Of a DNA stretch of 12,620 nt, positions 1 to 5,628 are shown in pieces. The DNA comes from CAYIEH01 sp964362385 (GTDB taxonomy: Bacteria; Patescibacteriota; Minisyncoccia; UBA6257; UBA9933), in assembly GCA_964362385.1 (NCBI GenBank), contig CAYIEH010000018.1:1-12620 (forward strand). Direction: 5' to 3'. A program made the translations under genes and the position numbers. A model generated the notes under the pieces. It was not told where the DNA came from. It worked only from the letters and a program-made list of their open reading frames with translations, and made no database searches. How positions within the stretch are numbered: position 1 is the stretch's first letter; each line of letters opens with the position of its first letter.

Positions 1-231
1 GGGGATTTTTTCGGAAAAATGCGTTCGGACTAATTCAAGAATACTGCACCAGAAAAGCGGGAAGCTCATTAATCCAAAAACCCGCTTTAAATAAGGACTT
101 TTTCGTTAAAACTTCATTTAGGCTAGAAAAATCATAGAAAAATCAGGGGTTTTTAGCCATATAGTCTTAAAAAAGATAGATTTTATGCGGCTTTTTGAAT
201 AATCCTGGGTTTTGAGATGGGGATAACTCTA
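1..231. other. left-edge region without a confident gene
   Basis: No convincing complete gene is visible here. The third forward frame is open from the window edge to a TAG at 135-137 (44 codons), and could be the tail of an upstream gene, but the composition is unremarkable and I do not recognise it. Short inverted repeats occur: AAAGCGGG at 54-61 pairs with CCCGCTTT at 81-88, and GGCTA near 121 pairs with TAGCC near 155. Neither is followed by a T-run, so neither looks like a good terminator. Confidence 0.3.
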
Positions 232-259
232 TTGACATAAGACTAATCCTCCGTATTAT
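232..259 (+). promoter_or_regulatory. sigma70-type promoter of the 3D-domain gene
   Basis: A perfect -35 box TTGACA (232-237) is followed after 16 bases by TATTAT (254-259), one base off the -10 consensus. Transcription would start near 266, so the transcript would begin just before the GAAA-capped hairpin of the leader. This leaves about 100 bases of leader before the ATG at 364. Confidence 0.65.
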
Positions 260-266
260 TATTTCA

Positions 267-341
267 TAATCCCCGAAAGGGGGTTTTAGGTTGCCTACTG
301 AGCCGCTTTGGGTATACGAGGCTGGCTAGGCACGGCAAAAG
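267..341 (+). promoter_or_regulatory. structured 5' leader, candidate cis-regulatory RNA
   Basis: The leader contains a CCCC-GAAA-GGGG hairpin (271-282). A second stem TGCCTA/TAGGCA (292-297 with 327-332) encloses an inner stem AGCC/GGCT (301-304 with 320-323). Competing pairings are possible: TTGCC (291-295) with GGCAA (334-338), and GCCG (302-305) with CGGC (333-336). Only one set can form at a time, as in a switch. I do not recognise a known riboswitch class. In other bacteria, genes for cell-wall hydrolases with related domains are often under riboswitch control (for example c-di-AMP), but the conserved motifs of that class are not seen here. Confidence 0.45.
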
Positions 342-363
342 GTCAAATTTAAACACAAATCAT

Positions 364-882
364 ATGGAAAGCAGTAAACGTTTCGTGGTTATTTTTGCTT
401 TGGCAGGGATAAACCTGATTTTTGCAGTAAGAGGTCTTTCTTTGGCAACCCCGTCTTTCAACTCCTTAGACAGCAACAATTCTCTTATTAATAATTCAAT
501 AGGCGATATCAGGGTTTTGGAAGGAGCGGTTTTGGCGAAATCTTCGTTTGATGAAGAGCCAGTCGCGTCAGGTCAGTCTCAAGAGCCCAAGGAATTTGTC
601 AGTGTTACAGTAACCGGTTATTCCAGCGCTATTGATGAAACCAACGACACGCTTTTTATCACGGCTTCAGGGTCTTTTGTCCGACCCGGCGTTGCGGCAA
701 GCAACTTTTTGCCGTTTGACACCAAATTCAGATTGCCGTCTCTTTTTGGAGACAAAGTTTTTGTGGTGGAAGACAGGATGAACCACAGATACGACGGTAA
801 AAAATGGGTTGATATTTGGTTTGAAGGTAAAGAACAGGCAAAGAATTTCGGCAAGCAAACAGCTCAAATGGAAATTCTTTGA
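364..882 (+). CDS. secreted 3D-domain protein
   Basis: This 172-residue protein has a hydrophobic N-terminal segment (about 7-28) that fits a signal peptide or membrane anchor, then a low-complexity Ser/Asn-rich linker (30-75). Residues 79-172 resemble the 3D domain, named for three conserved aspartates and found in cell-wall lytic proteins related to MltA and RpfB-type factors. VTVTGYSS (81-88) opens the domain, VVEDRMN holds Asp137, VDIWF holds Asp150, and the C-terminal FGKQTAQMEIL matches the usual closing strand. The first aspartate is less certain (Asp120). The role is probably peptidoglycan cleavage or binding outside the cell. The domain is slightly divergent: the usual DTGG is EDRMN. 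No Shine-Dalgarno sits within 15 bases of the ATG. The gene stands alone between its promoter and a strong terminator. Confidence 0.7.
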   Translation: MESSKRFVVIFALAGINLIFAVRGLSLATPSFNSLDSNNSLINNSIGDIRVLEGAVLAKSSFDEEPVASGQSQEPKEFVSVTVTGYSSAIDETNDTLFITASGSFVRPGVAASNFLPFDTKFRLPSLFGDKVFVVEDRMNHRYDGKKWVDIWFEGKEQAKNFGKQTAQMEIL

Positions 883-902
883 TAAGACGACAAATTACGC
901 AA

Positions 903-938
903 AAACTAAAAACTCCCCTGTTCGGGAGTTTTTAGTTT
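903..938. terminator. strong rho-independent terminator, probably bidirectional
   Basis: A 15-base perfect stem (903-917 with 924-938) has a 6-base loop. The arms are A-rich then GC-rich on the 5' side and GGGAG followed by TTTTTAGTTT on the 3' side. A-rich and T-rich flanks on both sides allow termination in either direction. It closes the 3D-domain gene. Confidence 0.85.
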
Positions 939-961
939 GTATGAATTTTATTTTTAGCGGC

Positions 962-1102
962 AGGGTTGACCCCGTTAGAAGTTCTTGAGAAAAATAATTT
1001 CAAAAAATTATTTTTCTATGCTTCTTGTCTTGATTTCAGCCCTAAGAATGTAATTCTTGAAAACGCGAGATATTATCCTTGGCAGACTTCTAACAGGGTT
1101 GA
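962..1102. repeat. inverted-repeat element, MITE-like
   Basis: GTTAGAAGT (974-982) and ACTTCTAAC (1086-1094) pair perfectly, and the pairing extends imperfectly to about 17 bases. AGGGTTGA occurs as a direct copy at 962-969 and 1095-1102. Inside are two more hairpins: AGAAAAATAATTT with AAAATTATTTTTCT (about 988-1018) and AAGAAT-GTA-ATTCTT (about 1045-1060). The whole could fold as one long branched structure. No coding frame is convincing. It may be a small non-autonomous element or a structured RNA. Confidence 0.45.
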
Positions 1103-1152
1103 ATTATTTTTAAATTAGGGATAACCTTCGGTCAGATACATTTATAAAAGAA

Positions 1153-1159
1153 AAGGAGG
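1153..1159 (+). promoter_or_regulatory. Shine-Dalgarno site that fixes a TTG start
   Basis: AAGGAGG lies 8 bases before the TTG at 1168. No ATG or GTG in frame nearby has a comparable site, so it decides the start of the following gene. Confidence 0.8.
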
Positions 1160-1167
1160 ACGGATAA

Positions 1168-1869
1168 TTGAAAACAAACAGATTTAAGTCGGTATTTAAA
1201 AAAGAGCATACGGTGTTGCCGGTCATTCACGTCAAGGATAAAAGTCAGGCTGTGGAAAACGCCAATGTTGCTTTTGACTGCGGCGCAGACGGGATATTTC
1301 TTATAAACCATAATGTTTCTCCAATTACTTTAAATGAGATATATCAGGAGGTGCGGAAAAGATACGAAAAGGAGTGGATAGGAATAAATTGTTTGGGCCT
1401 GTCTGTTGAAATCGTTTTTTCAGAGCTGCCTTTTGGTGTTTCTGGCGTATGGTCAGACAATGCCGGCATTGATTTAGGAGGCGCTAGTGAATGCGCAAGA
1501 GATGTTTTAAAAATCAAGGCAGAACTTAAATGGGAAGGGCTGTATTTCGGGGGCGTGGCATTCAAATACCAAAATAAAGTTCCTTTTCCGAAACTGCGGC
1601 TTGTCGCCGAAGTTTCAAAGAATTTTATGGACGTGGTGGTTACGAGTGGTCCCAAAACAGGATCGCCGCCGGACATTATGAAGATAAAAATAATGAAAAC
1701 AACGCTTTCCCGGGATTTTCCGTTGGCAATAGCCAGCGGAATAACTTCTGAAAATGTAAAAGAATTTCTGCCATACGCGGATTGTTTTCTGGTGGCAACT
1801 TCAATCAGTAAGGATTTTTATAATTTTGATTCGGAGAAGCTAAAAGCGTTGATAAGAGCTGTCAGATAA
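1168..1869 (+). CDS. BtpA/SgcQ-like TIM-barrel protein
   Basis: This 233-residue protein has the layout of the BtpA/SgcQ family: an early strand LPVIHVKD (17-24), a GADGIFLINHN segment (39-49), IGINCLG (71-77), a glycine-rich VTSGPKTGSPPD (158-169), and a closing IASGITSENVKEFLPYAD (188-205) followed by FLVATSISKDF (207-217). These are typical beta-strand/phosphate-loop positions of a TIM barrel. BtpA is linked to photosystem I assembly in cyanobacteria, but family members in non-phototrophs have no settled reaction; nucleotide- or sugar-related enzymes are possible. There is no signal peptide, so it should be cytoplasmic. The TTG start is supported by a strong ribosome site. It is a single-gene unit ending in a terminator. 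The fold is fairly sure, the reaction unknown. Confidence 0.72.
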   Translation: MKTNRFKSVFKKEHTVLPVIHVKDKSQAVENANVAFDCGADGIFLINHNVSPITLNEIYQEVRKRYEKEWIGINCLGLSVEIVFSELPFGVSGVWSDNAGIDLGGASECARDVLKIKAELKWEGLYFGGVAFKYQNKVPFPKLRLVAEVSKNFMDVVVTSGPKTGSPPDIMKIKIMKTTLSRDFPLAIASGITSENVKEFLPYADCFLVATSISKDFYNFDSEKLKALIRAVR

Positions 1870-1878
1870 CGGAAAAAG

Positions 1879-1909
1879 AATTCCCGCCCAAGACTTAGGC
1901 GGGAATTTT
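1879..1909 (+). terminator. rho-independent terminator after the TIM-barrel gene
   Basis: AATTCCCGCC (1879-1888) pairs perfectly with GGCGGGAATT (1898-1907) across a 9-base loop, followed by a short T-run. It lies 10 bases after the stop codon. Confidence 0.85.
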
Positions 1910-1990
1910 ATTACTATGGCAATCTGGCACATTCGTGCTTACATTCGATCTTTTAATCTCAGTATTTTGTCTCCGACGTTCCTCAATCTG

Positions 1991-2003
1991 GCGGGCCGGA
2001 AGG
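1991..2003. repeat. partial copy of the tRNA-Asp 3' end
   Basis: GCGGGCCGGAAGG here is identical to 2205-2217, which contains the acceptor 3' strand, discriminator and outer T-stem of the minus-strand tRNA-Asp plus one flanking base. Identity stops after 13 bases. Such copies can mark integration or excision at a tRNA, but this one is short. Confidence 0.45.
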
Positions 2004-2048
2004 TATCCTACGACTTTGTCTTCGGACTACTTTTTCTTCCGATCATAA

Positions 2049-2074
2049 AATCCTTCTTTAAAGCTACCGGAATT
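2049..2074 (-). repeat. REP-like repeat, copy 1
   Basis: Read on the minus strand, this 26-base segment matches the plus-strand segment at 2180-2204 at about 23 positions (core GTAGCTTTA...GAAGGATT). The two copies are inverted relative to each other and enclose about 105 AT-rich bases. Confidence 0.55.
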
Positions 2075-2179
2075 AATCTTTTGCCGATCCAAAATAAAAT
2101 TTATGTTTTTTATTATTTAACAATATATAAGTGTAATACACAGTAAGTAATTATATCTTTACTAAAGGATTATGCTAGC

Positions 2180-2204
2180 AATTCCGTAGCTTTAGCGAAG
2201 GATT
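2180..2204 (+). repeat. REP-like repeat, copy 2, beside tRNA-Asp
   Basis: This is the inverted partner of 2049-2074. On the minus strand it directly follows the tRNA-Asp 3' end, and GCAATCC can fold back on GGAATTGC there, so it may help end or process the tRNA transcript, although no T-run follows. Confidence 0.5.
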
Positions 2205-2205
2205 G

Positions 2206-2280
2206 CGGGCCGGAAGGGATTTGAACCCTCGATCTGCTCCGTGACAGGGAGCCGAGCACTCCAGGCTGCTCCACCGGCCC
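2206..2280 (-). tRNA. tRNA-Asp (anticodon GUC)
   Basis: The minus strand folds as a full cloverleaf of 75 bases: acceptor GGGCCGG/CCGGCCC, D-stem GAGC/GCTC, anticodon stem GCTCC/GGAGC with loop CTGTCAC (anticodon GTC), and T-stem GAGGG/CCCTT with loop TTCAAAT. The discriminator is G, as expected for aspartate. CCA is not encoded, so it must be added by a nucleotidyltransferase. The 5' end lies 18 bases after the stop of the LAGLIDADG remnant, and the two may share a transcript. Confidence 0.95.
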
Positions 2281-2298
2281 ATTAAAGACAAGGTTATA

Positions 2299-2496
2299 TT
2301 AGACAATTTTGAAATACTTTTCAAATATTTTCTTTTTACGGGATAAAAATAAAAAATTATCCATATTTTTGTACATGAAATTATATAAAGATAAGCTATC
2401 TATTGTGCCGTCGGCGGTAAAAAACCCTAAAACATAAGCCATTTCAGGAGTCCATTTTTTAAAGAATGCTTCATTTTTGGTTTTATAAATTGGCAT
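2299..2496 (-). pseudogene. internally deleted LAGLIDADG homing endonuclease
   Basis: The 65-residue product starts like LAGLIDADG endonucleases of the type common in CPR genomes: FKKWTPEMAYVLGFFTADG (12-30), where VLGFFTADG (22-30) is the first LAGLIDADG helix ending in the catalytic acidic residue. Directly after GTI the sequence becomes DSLSLYNFMY...LFLSRKKKIFEKYF (33-62), which resembles the extreme C-terminus of the same family. The middle, including the DNA-binding sheets and second motif, is missing; intact members are about 150-250 residues. I infer a single in-frame internal deletion. No clear ribosome site precedes the ATG. It is unlikely to cut DNA as it stands, though a dimeric mini-form cannot be excluded. 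Confidence 0.6.
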
Positions 2497-2513
2497 TAGC
2501 GTAATTTTAACTC

Positions 2514-2541
2514 TTTACTTTGTGATTTTAAATATTATAAT
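2514..2541 (+). promoter_or_regulatory. promoter of ftsH
   Basis: TTTACT (2514-2519), 16 bases, then a perfect TATAAT (2536-2541). The start would be near 2548, leaving about 30 bases of leader before the ATG at 2578. Confidence 0.6.
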
Positions 2542-2577
2542 TAATATATCATTAATTTAAATTTTAATTGAACACTT

Positions 2578-4413
2578 ATGAAATCTTTATCAAAAAATAT
2601 TTTTTGGGCGATTGTCGTCTTATTGATTCTGGCGTTTATTTTTTCGGTTTCTTACAAAGAGCAAAAAGCGCCGGCTGTTTTAAGCATTGACCAGGTGGTT
2701 TCCAAAATAAACAACAACGAGGTTTCAAAAATTATTGTTAACGGAAACGATTTGAATCTGGAATTAAAAAACGGAGAAAAAGCCGTTTCCAAAAAAGAAA
2801 CCGAGACCGGTTTGAGTGAAACTTTGAAAAATTACGGCGTTAATCAAGACGCTCTTCAAAAAGCCGGCTTTGCGGTGGAGGAACAATCGGGGTTGAAGTT
2901 TTGGCTTGGCATTTTAATTCCGTCAATTTTGCCGCTCATTATCATTGGCGTTTTTTTCTGGCTGATGTTTCGGCAAGCCAAAGGCGGAGTTAACCAGGCG
3001 TTCACTTTTTCGCGGGCGAATATCAAACTATTTTCTTCTTTTAAAAACCGGGTGACCTTTGGCGACGTCGCGGGATTAAAAGAAGCCAAGCAGGAATTGA
3101 TGGAGGTTGTTGATTTTTTGAAAAGCCCGAAAAAATATCAGAGTATGGGCGCGAAAATTCCAAGAGGCGTGATTTTATACGGCGCGCCGGGAACCGGCAA
3201 AACTTTGCTTGCCCGGGCCGTTGCCGGAGAAGCGAATGTTCCTTTTTTCCATATTTCAGCTTCGGAATTCGTGGAGTTGTTTGTCGGAATCGGCGCCGCC
3301 CGCACCAGAGACGCTTTTGCCACTGCCAAAAAATCAGCGCCGGCAATTTTATTTATTGATGAAATTGACGCGGTTGGCAGGGAGCGGGGCGCGGGACTTG
3401 GAGGCGGCCATGATGAGCGGGAGCAGACCTTAAACCAGATTTTGGTTGAAATGGACGGCTTTGATAAAGACACCAATGTCATAGTTTTGGCCGCCACAAA
3501 TCGGCCGGATATTTTGGACTCAGCGCTTCTTCGCCCCGGGAGATTTGACAGAAGGGTTTTACTTGATATGCCCAATATAGACGAGCGCGAGGAGATTTTA
3601 AAAATCCACAGCCGCGGAAAGCCGTTTTCCAAAGACGTTGATTTGCGCCAGATTGCCATCAGGACACCGGGATTTTCAGGCGCTGATTTGGAAAATATAA
3701 TGAACGAAGCCGCTATCTTGGCCGCGCGCCATAACCAAAAAGAAATCATCCAAAAGAATTTATACGAAGCGATTGAAAAAGTTCTGCTCGGGCCGGAACG
3801 CCGAAGCCGGGTTTTGTCGCAAAAAGAAAAAGAAGTTACCGCGTATCATGAAGCGGGACACGCGCTCGTAACCGCAAGTTTAAAAAACGCCGATCCGGTT
3901 CATAAAATTTCCATTGTGTCGCGCGGCCCTACGGGCGGATATACCCTGAAGCTTCCCATAGAAGAAAAATTTATAAGAACCAAAGCCCAGTTTTTGGCGG
4001 ATTTGGCGACAATGATGGGAGGTTATGTCGCGGAAGAATTGACGCTCAAAGATGTTTCCACCGGCGCCTCCAACGATCTTCAGAACGCTTCGGAACTGGC
4101 GCGAAAATTAGTGACCAAATACGGGATGAGCGAAAAATTGGGACCCATCACTTTCGGAAAAACCCAGGAAATGATTTTCTTGGGCAGGGAGATTTCAACT
4201 GAAAAAAATTATTCGGAAAAATCGGCTGCGGAAATTGACAAAGAAGTGAAAAATTTTATCAACAGGGGATATGTGGCGGCGAAAAAAATAATTTCTTCAA
4301 GAAAAGACGCCCTTGGGGTAATTGCGAAAAAATTAATGGAAAAAGAAGAAATAGAAAGGGAGGAGTTTGAAAAAATGACAAAGCAATTAAAACTGAAGCA
4401 GGTTATGGTATAG
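2578..4413 (+). CDS. ftsH: ATP-dependent zinc metalloprotease FtsH
   Basis: This is the membrane-bound AAA+ protease that extracts and degrades membrane and some soluble proteins. All parts are visible in 611 residues: transmembrane helix 1 (about 8-25), a small extracytoplasmic domain (28-105), transmembrane helix 2 (108-130), Walker A GAPGTGKT (202-209), the pore loop FVG (235-237), Walker B ILFIDEID (257-264), the second region of homology with arginine fingers in LLRPGRFDRR (317-326), and the zinc site HEAGH (424-428) with the third ligand Asp500. The length is within the family's normal range; the C-terminal tail after 560 is short and charged. There is no Shine-Dalgarno before the ATG, but the start puts the first helix correctly at the N-terminus. 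It is monocistronic, with its own promoter and terminator. Confidence 0.97.
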   Translation: MKSLSKNIFWAIVVLLILAFIFSVSYKEQKAPAVLSIDQVVSKINNNEVSKIIVNGNDLNLELKNGEKAVSKKETETGLSETLKNYGVNQDALQKAGFAVEEQSGLKFWLGILIPSILPLIIIGVFFWLMFRQAKGGVNQAFTFSRANIKLFSSFKNRVTFGDVAGLKEAKQELMEVVDFLKSPKKYQSMGAKIPRGVILYGAPGTGKTLLARAVAGEANVPFFHISASEFVELFVGIGAARTRDAFATAKKSAPAILFIDEIDAVGRERGAGLGGGHDEREQTLNQILVEMDGFDKDTNVIVLAATNRPDILDSALLRPGRFDRRVLLDMPNIDEREEILKIHSRGKPFSKDVDLRQIAIRTPGFSGADLENIMNEAAILAARHNQKEIIQKNLYEAIEKVLLGPERRSRVLSQKEKEVTAYHEAGHALVTASLKNADPVHKISIVSRGPTGGYTLKLPIEEKFIRTKAQFLADLATMMGGYVAEELTLKDVSTGASNDLQNASELARKLVTKYGMSEKLGPITFGKTQEMIFLGREISTEKNYSEKSAAEIDKEVKNFINRGYVAAKKIISSRKDALGVIAKKLMEKEEIEREEFEKMTKQLKLKQVMV

Positions 4414-4456
4414 GGTTGACTGACGACAAACGACAAACTACTGACAACTGACGATT

Positions 4457-4486
4457 AATCCGGGCCATCGCCCGGATTTTGTTTTG
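4457..4486 (+). terminator. rho-independent terminator of ftsH
   Basis: AATCCGGGC (4457-4465) pairs perfectly with GCCCGGATT (4470-4478) around a CATC loop, followed by TTTTGTTTT. The stretch just before it (4417-4455) is a degenerate array of GACAAAC/CTGAC-like words of unknown role. Confidence 0.88.
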
Positions 4487-4487
4487 G

Positions 4488-4515
4488 TTGAAAATCAGGA
4501 AGTTTTAATTATAAT
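4488..4515 (+). promoter_or_regulatory. promoter of tRNA-Ile
   Basis: TTGAAA (4488-4493), 16 bases, then a perfect TATAAT (4510-4515). The start would be near 4522, about 23 bases before the mature tRNA. Confidence 0.7.
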
Positions 4516-4544
4516 TGTTTTATCCGCCTTGATTTCGTCAATAT

Positions 4545-4616
4545 GGGCACATAGCTCAATGGCAGAGCACAGAGCTTATACCTCTGCGGTTCCAGGTTCG
4601 AGTCCTGGTGTGCCCA
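4545..4616 (+). tRNA. tRNA-Ile with anticodon UAU
   Basis: A 72-base cloverleaf with every stem perfectly paired: acceptor GGGCACA/TGTGCCC, D-stem GCTC/GAGC with a 7-base loop, anticodon stem CAGAG/CTCTG with loop CTTATAC, and T-stem CCAGG/CCTGG with loop TTCGAGT. Bases 34-36 are TAT (4577-4579), so it reads AUA as isoleucine. The discriminator is A and CCA is not encoded. Most bacteria read AUA with a CAU-anticodon tRNA modified by TilS; a direct UAU tRNA is a minority solution, so the identity deserves checking. Confidence 0.92.
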
Positions 4617-4643
4617 ATTCAGTTAAGGCGAAGTCGGGCGCGG

Positions 4644-4713
4644 TACCTCTGCAGTTCCAGGTTCCTTACCCGCCATCGGCTATGCCGAAGGCATTGCAGG
4701 CGGGGAGTCCCGG
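4644..4713 (+). pseudogene. tRNA-Ile 3'-half remnant interrupted by a palindromic element
   Basis: Positions 4644-4664 match tRNA-Ile 4579-4599 (end of anticodon loop to T-loop TTC) in 20 of 21 bases. The tRNA sequence then resumes at 4705-4713 as GAGTCCCGG against GAGTCCTGG. Between them, 4665-4704 is a 40-base segment absent from the intact tRNA, so the T-loop copy appears split by an insertion. No 5' half or acceptor strand is recognisable. It cannot make a tRNA. Confidence 0.6.
4669..4704. repeat. REP-like nested palindrome
   Basis: CCCGCC (4669-4674) pairs with GGCGGG (4699-4704), and inside ATGCC (4682-4686) pairs with GGCAT (4690-4694) around GAA. Such GC-rich palindromes stand out from the AT-rich background. 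This one lies inside the tRNA-Ile remnant. Confidence 0.65.
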
Positions 4714-4781
4714 CACTCGCACAGAATAAGACTTTTTTGCGCTCTCGCACGTCAGGCGTCATTTCTATTTCAGATAGTCCG

Positions 4782-4802
4782 GAGGTTCTAACATCGTTCT
4801 AT
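4782..4802 (+). repeat. direct repeat, left copy
   Basis: The segment starting GAGGTTCTAACATCGT is repeated at 5591-5610 with one substitution and one missing T. The pair brackets the promoter, cysteine-rich gene and terminator between them. Confidence 0.5.
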
Positions 4803-4830
4803 TCCCCGTATAGAGAAGGGGAAGTTTTTT
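4802..4830 (+). terminator. possible terminator
   Basis: TTCCCC (4802-4807) pairs with GGGGAA (4818-4823) across a 10-base loop and is followed by G and six Ts. It would end read-through from the tRNA-Ile unit before the cysteine-rich module. Confidence 0.55.
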
Positions 4831-4901
4831 GAGCAACGAAAAATAAATCTTCTGAAAAAGAAAAGGAATTTTAACGATTCGATAGAGATTCTAACGGAAG
4901 C

Positions 4902-4929
4902 TTGACATTTTTATTTAGTGGTGTATAAT
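4902..4929 (+). promoter_or_regulatory. near-consensus promoter of the cysteine-rich gene
   Basis: Perfect TTGACA (4902-4907), 16 bases, TG, then perfect TATAAT (4924-4929): an extended -10 promoter. It is the strongest promoter match in the window. The start would be near 4936. Confidence 0.85.
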
Positions 4930-4944
4930 TGGGTTTAGGTCATT

Positions 4945-4985
4945 GAAAAAGACTAAAAAATCCAAGAAAAAGACTAAAAATCCAA
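4945..4985 (+). repeat. tandem repeat in the leader, next to the ribosome site
   Basis: Two copies of a 20-21 base A-rich unit (4945-4965 and 4966-4985) of the form GAAAAAGACTAAAAA..TCCAA differ by a single A. The second runs directly into the AAAAGGAGG ribosome site. The unstructured A-rich leader may favour ribosome loading. Confidence 0.75.
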
Positions 4986-5000
4986 AAGGAGGACGAGAAA

Positions 5001-5483
5001 ATGAGTATACGCAACGTATTTGTGAACGAATTAGGGATAGAGAATCACCTGACGCTATTGAGAAAGTTTATTTGCGAAGAATGCGGACGACTTATCAGGA
5101 GAGGAGAACGTTTTTGGGAAATCAATCATTTTAGAACTCCATCAGTATTTAATGATGGACACATGCACGTATTATGCACCACTTGCGCTCCCAGTATCGA
5201 GAAAGCAGAGGCAATATACATTACCTACTACAACAAATTTCTTGAGTGTGATTGCTACGAAACTCATGTCAGAAGAATAAAAGAGATAATCAACCTCAAC
5301 GATTCAAAGTTGCAGAAAAATGTTCAACCGAACACAAACGTACTTTGTCCTGACTGCAGCAAGCCGATGGTGCTTAAAAATGGCGTTTATAGTTGTTCCG
5401 ATTGCGACACTCACATAAATTCCGATTGCGCAAAGCTTGATGAAATATGCAAGAACCTTGATATGGAGAAACTAGCTAGCTAA
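5001..5483 (+). CDS. cysteine-rich, probably zinc-binding protein of unknown function
   Basis: I do not recognise this 160-residue protein. It carries two apparent metal-binding units. The first has Cys25-x2-Cys28 and Cys59-x2-Cys62 with histidines at 53 and 55 between them, treble-clef-like. The second has Cys116-x2-Cys119 and Cys132-x2-Cys135, spaced as in a zinc ribbon. Further cysteines (83, 85, 143, 150) could bind or be structural. No signal peptide or membrane helix is visible, so it is probably cytoplasmic. The ATG is set by AAAAGGAGG 8 bases upstream. It has its own near-consensus promoter and terminator, suggesting high expression, and sits between direct repeats. A nucleic-acid-binding or RNA-polymerase/ribosome-associated role is possible but unproven. 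Confidence 0.75.
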   Translation: MSIRNVFVNELGIENHLTLLRKFICEECGRLIRRGERFWEINHFRTPSVFNDGHMHVLCTTCAPSIEKAEAIYITYYNKFLECDCYETHVRRIKEIINLNDSKLQKNVQPNTNVLCPDCSKPMVLKNGVYSCSDCDTHINSDCAKLDEICKNLDMEKLAS

Positions 5484-5503
5484 AAATCTAAAAGTCCGTT
5501 ACA

Positions 5504-5539
5504 AGCTCGATGACAAGTATCAATGTCGTCGGGCTTTTT
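5504..5539 (+). terminator. rho-independent terminator of the cysteine-rich gene
   Basis: An 11-pair stem with two G-T wobbles (5504-5514 with 5525-5535) and a 10-base loop, followed by TTTTT. It starts 20 bases after the stop codon. Confidence 0.85.
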
Positions 5540-5590
5540 ACTTTCTACCAGCGTCTAACAACTTTCTAGGGCGCAACTAGCGTCTTTAGA

Positions 5591-5610
5591 GAGGTTCTAA
5601 TATCGTCTAT
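5591..5610 (+). repeat. direct repeat, right copy
   Basis: Partner of 4782-4802; shares GAGGTTCTAA, then C/T, then ATCGT and CTAT. Related TCTAAC words lie nearby at 4885-4895 and 5552-5558. GCGTCT is itself repeated at 5551 and 5580. Confidence 0.5.
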
Positions 5611-5628
5611 AAAAGTGTACTTCACTTA

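Larger units (their letters stand above)
1910..2205. other. repeat-bearing intergenic region
   Basis: I see no credible gene. A 76-codon frame at 1916-2146 has no ribosome site and a composition unlike the neighbouring genes. The region holds near-repeats of TTTGTCTYCG (about 1969 and 2015), a 13-base copy of the 3' end of the adjacent tRNA-Asp (1991-2003) and an inverted pair of palindromic repeats (2049-2074 and 2180-2204), so it looks like repeat-derived debris. Between 2076 and 2180 it is strongly AT-rich. Confidence 0.5.

Noticed and set aside
1916..2146. 76-codon forward frame after the TIM-barrel terminator
   Set aside because: No ribosome site, unusual composition, and it runs through repeats shared with the tRNA-Asp region.
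4484..4729. Frame of 81 codons across tRNA-Ile
   Set aside because: It reads straight through a perfect tRNA gene and the tRNA remnant.
4945..4985. CRISPR-like repeats
   Set aside because: Only two adjacent units without spacers; nowhere in the window is there a repeat-spacer array.
4943..5134. TTG-started Lys-rich frame overlapping the cysteine-rich gene
   Set aside because: No ribosome site before the TTG; the Lys-rich part is just the A-rich tandem repeat, and the AAAAGGAGG site serves the ATG at 5001.
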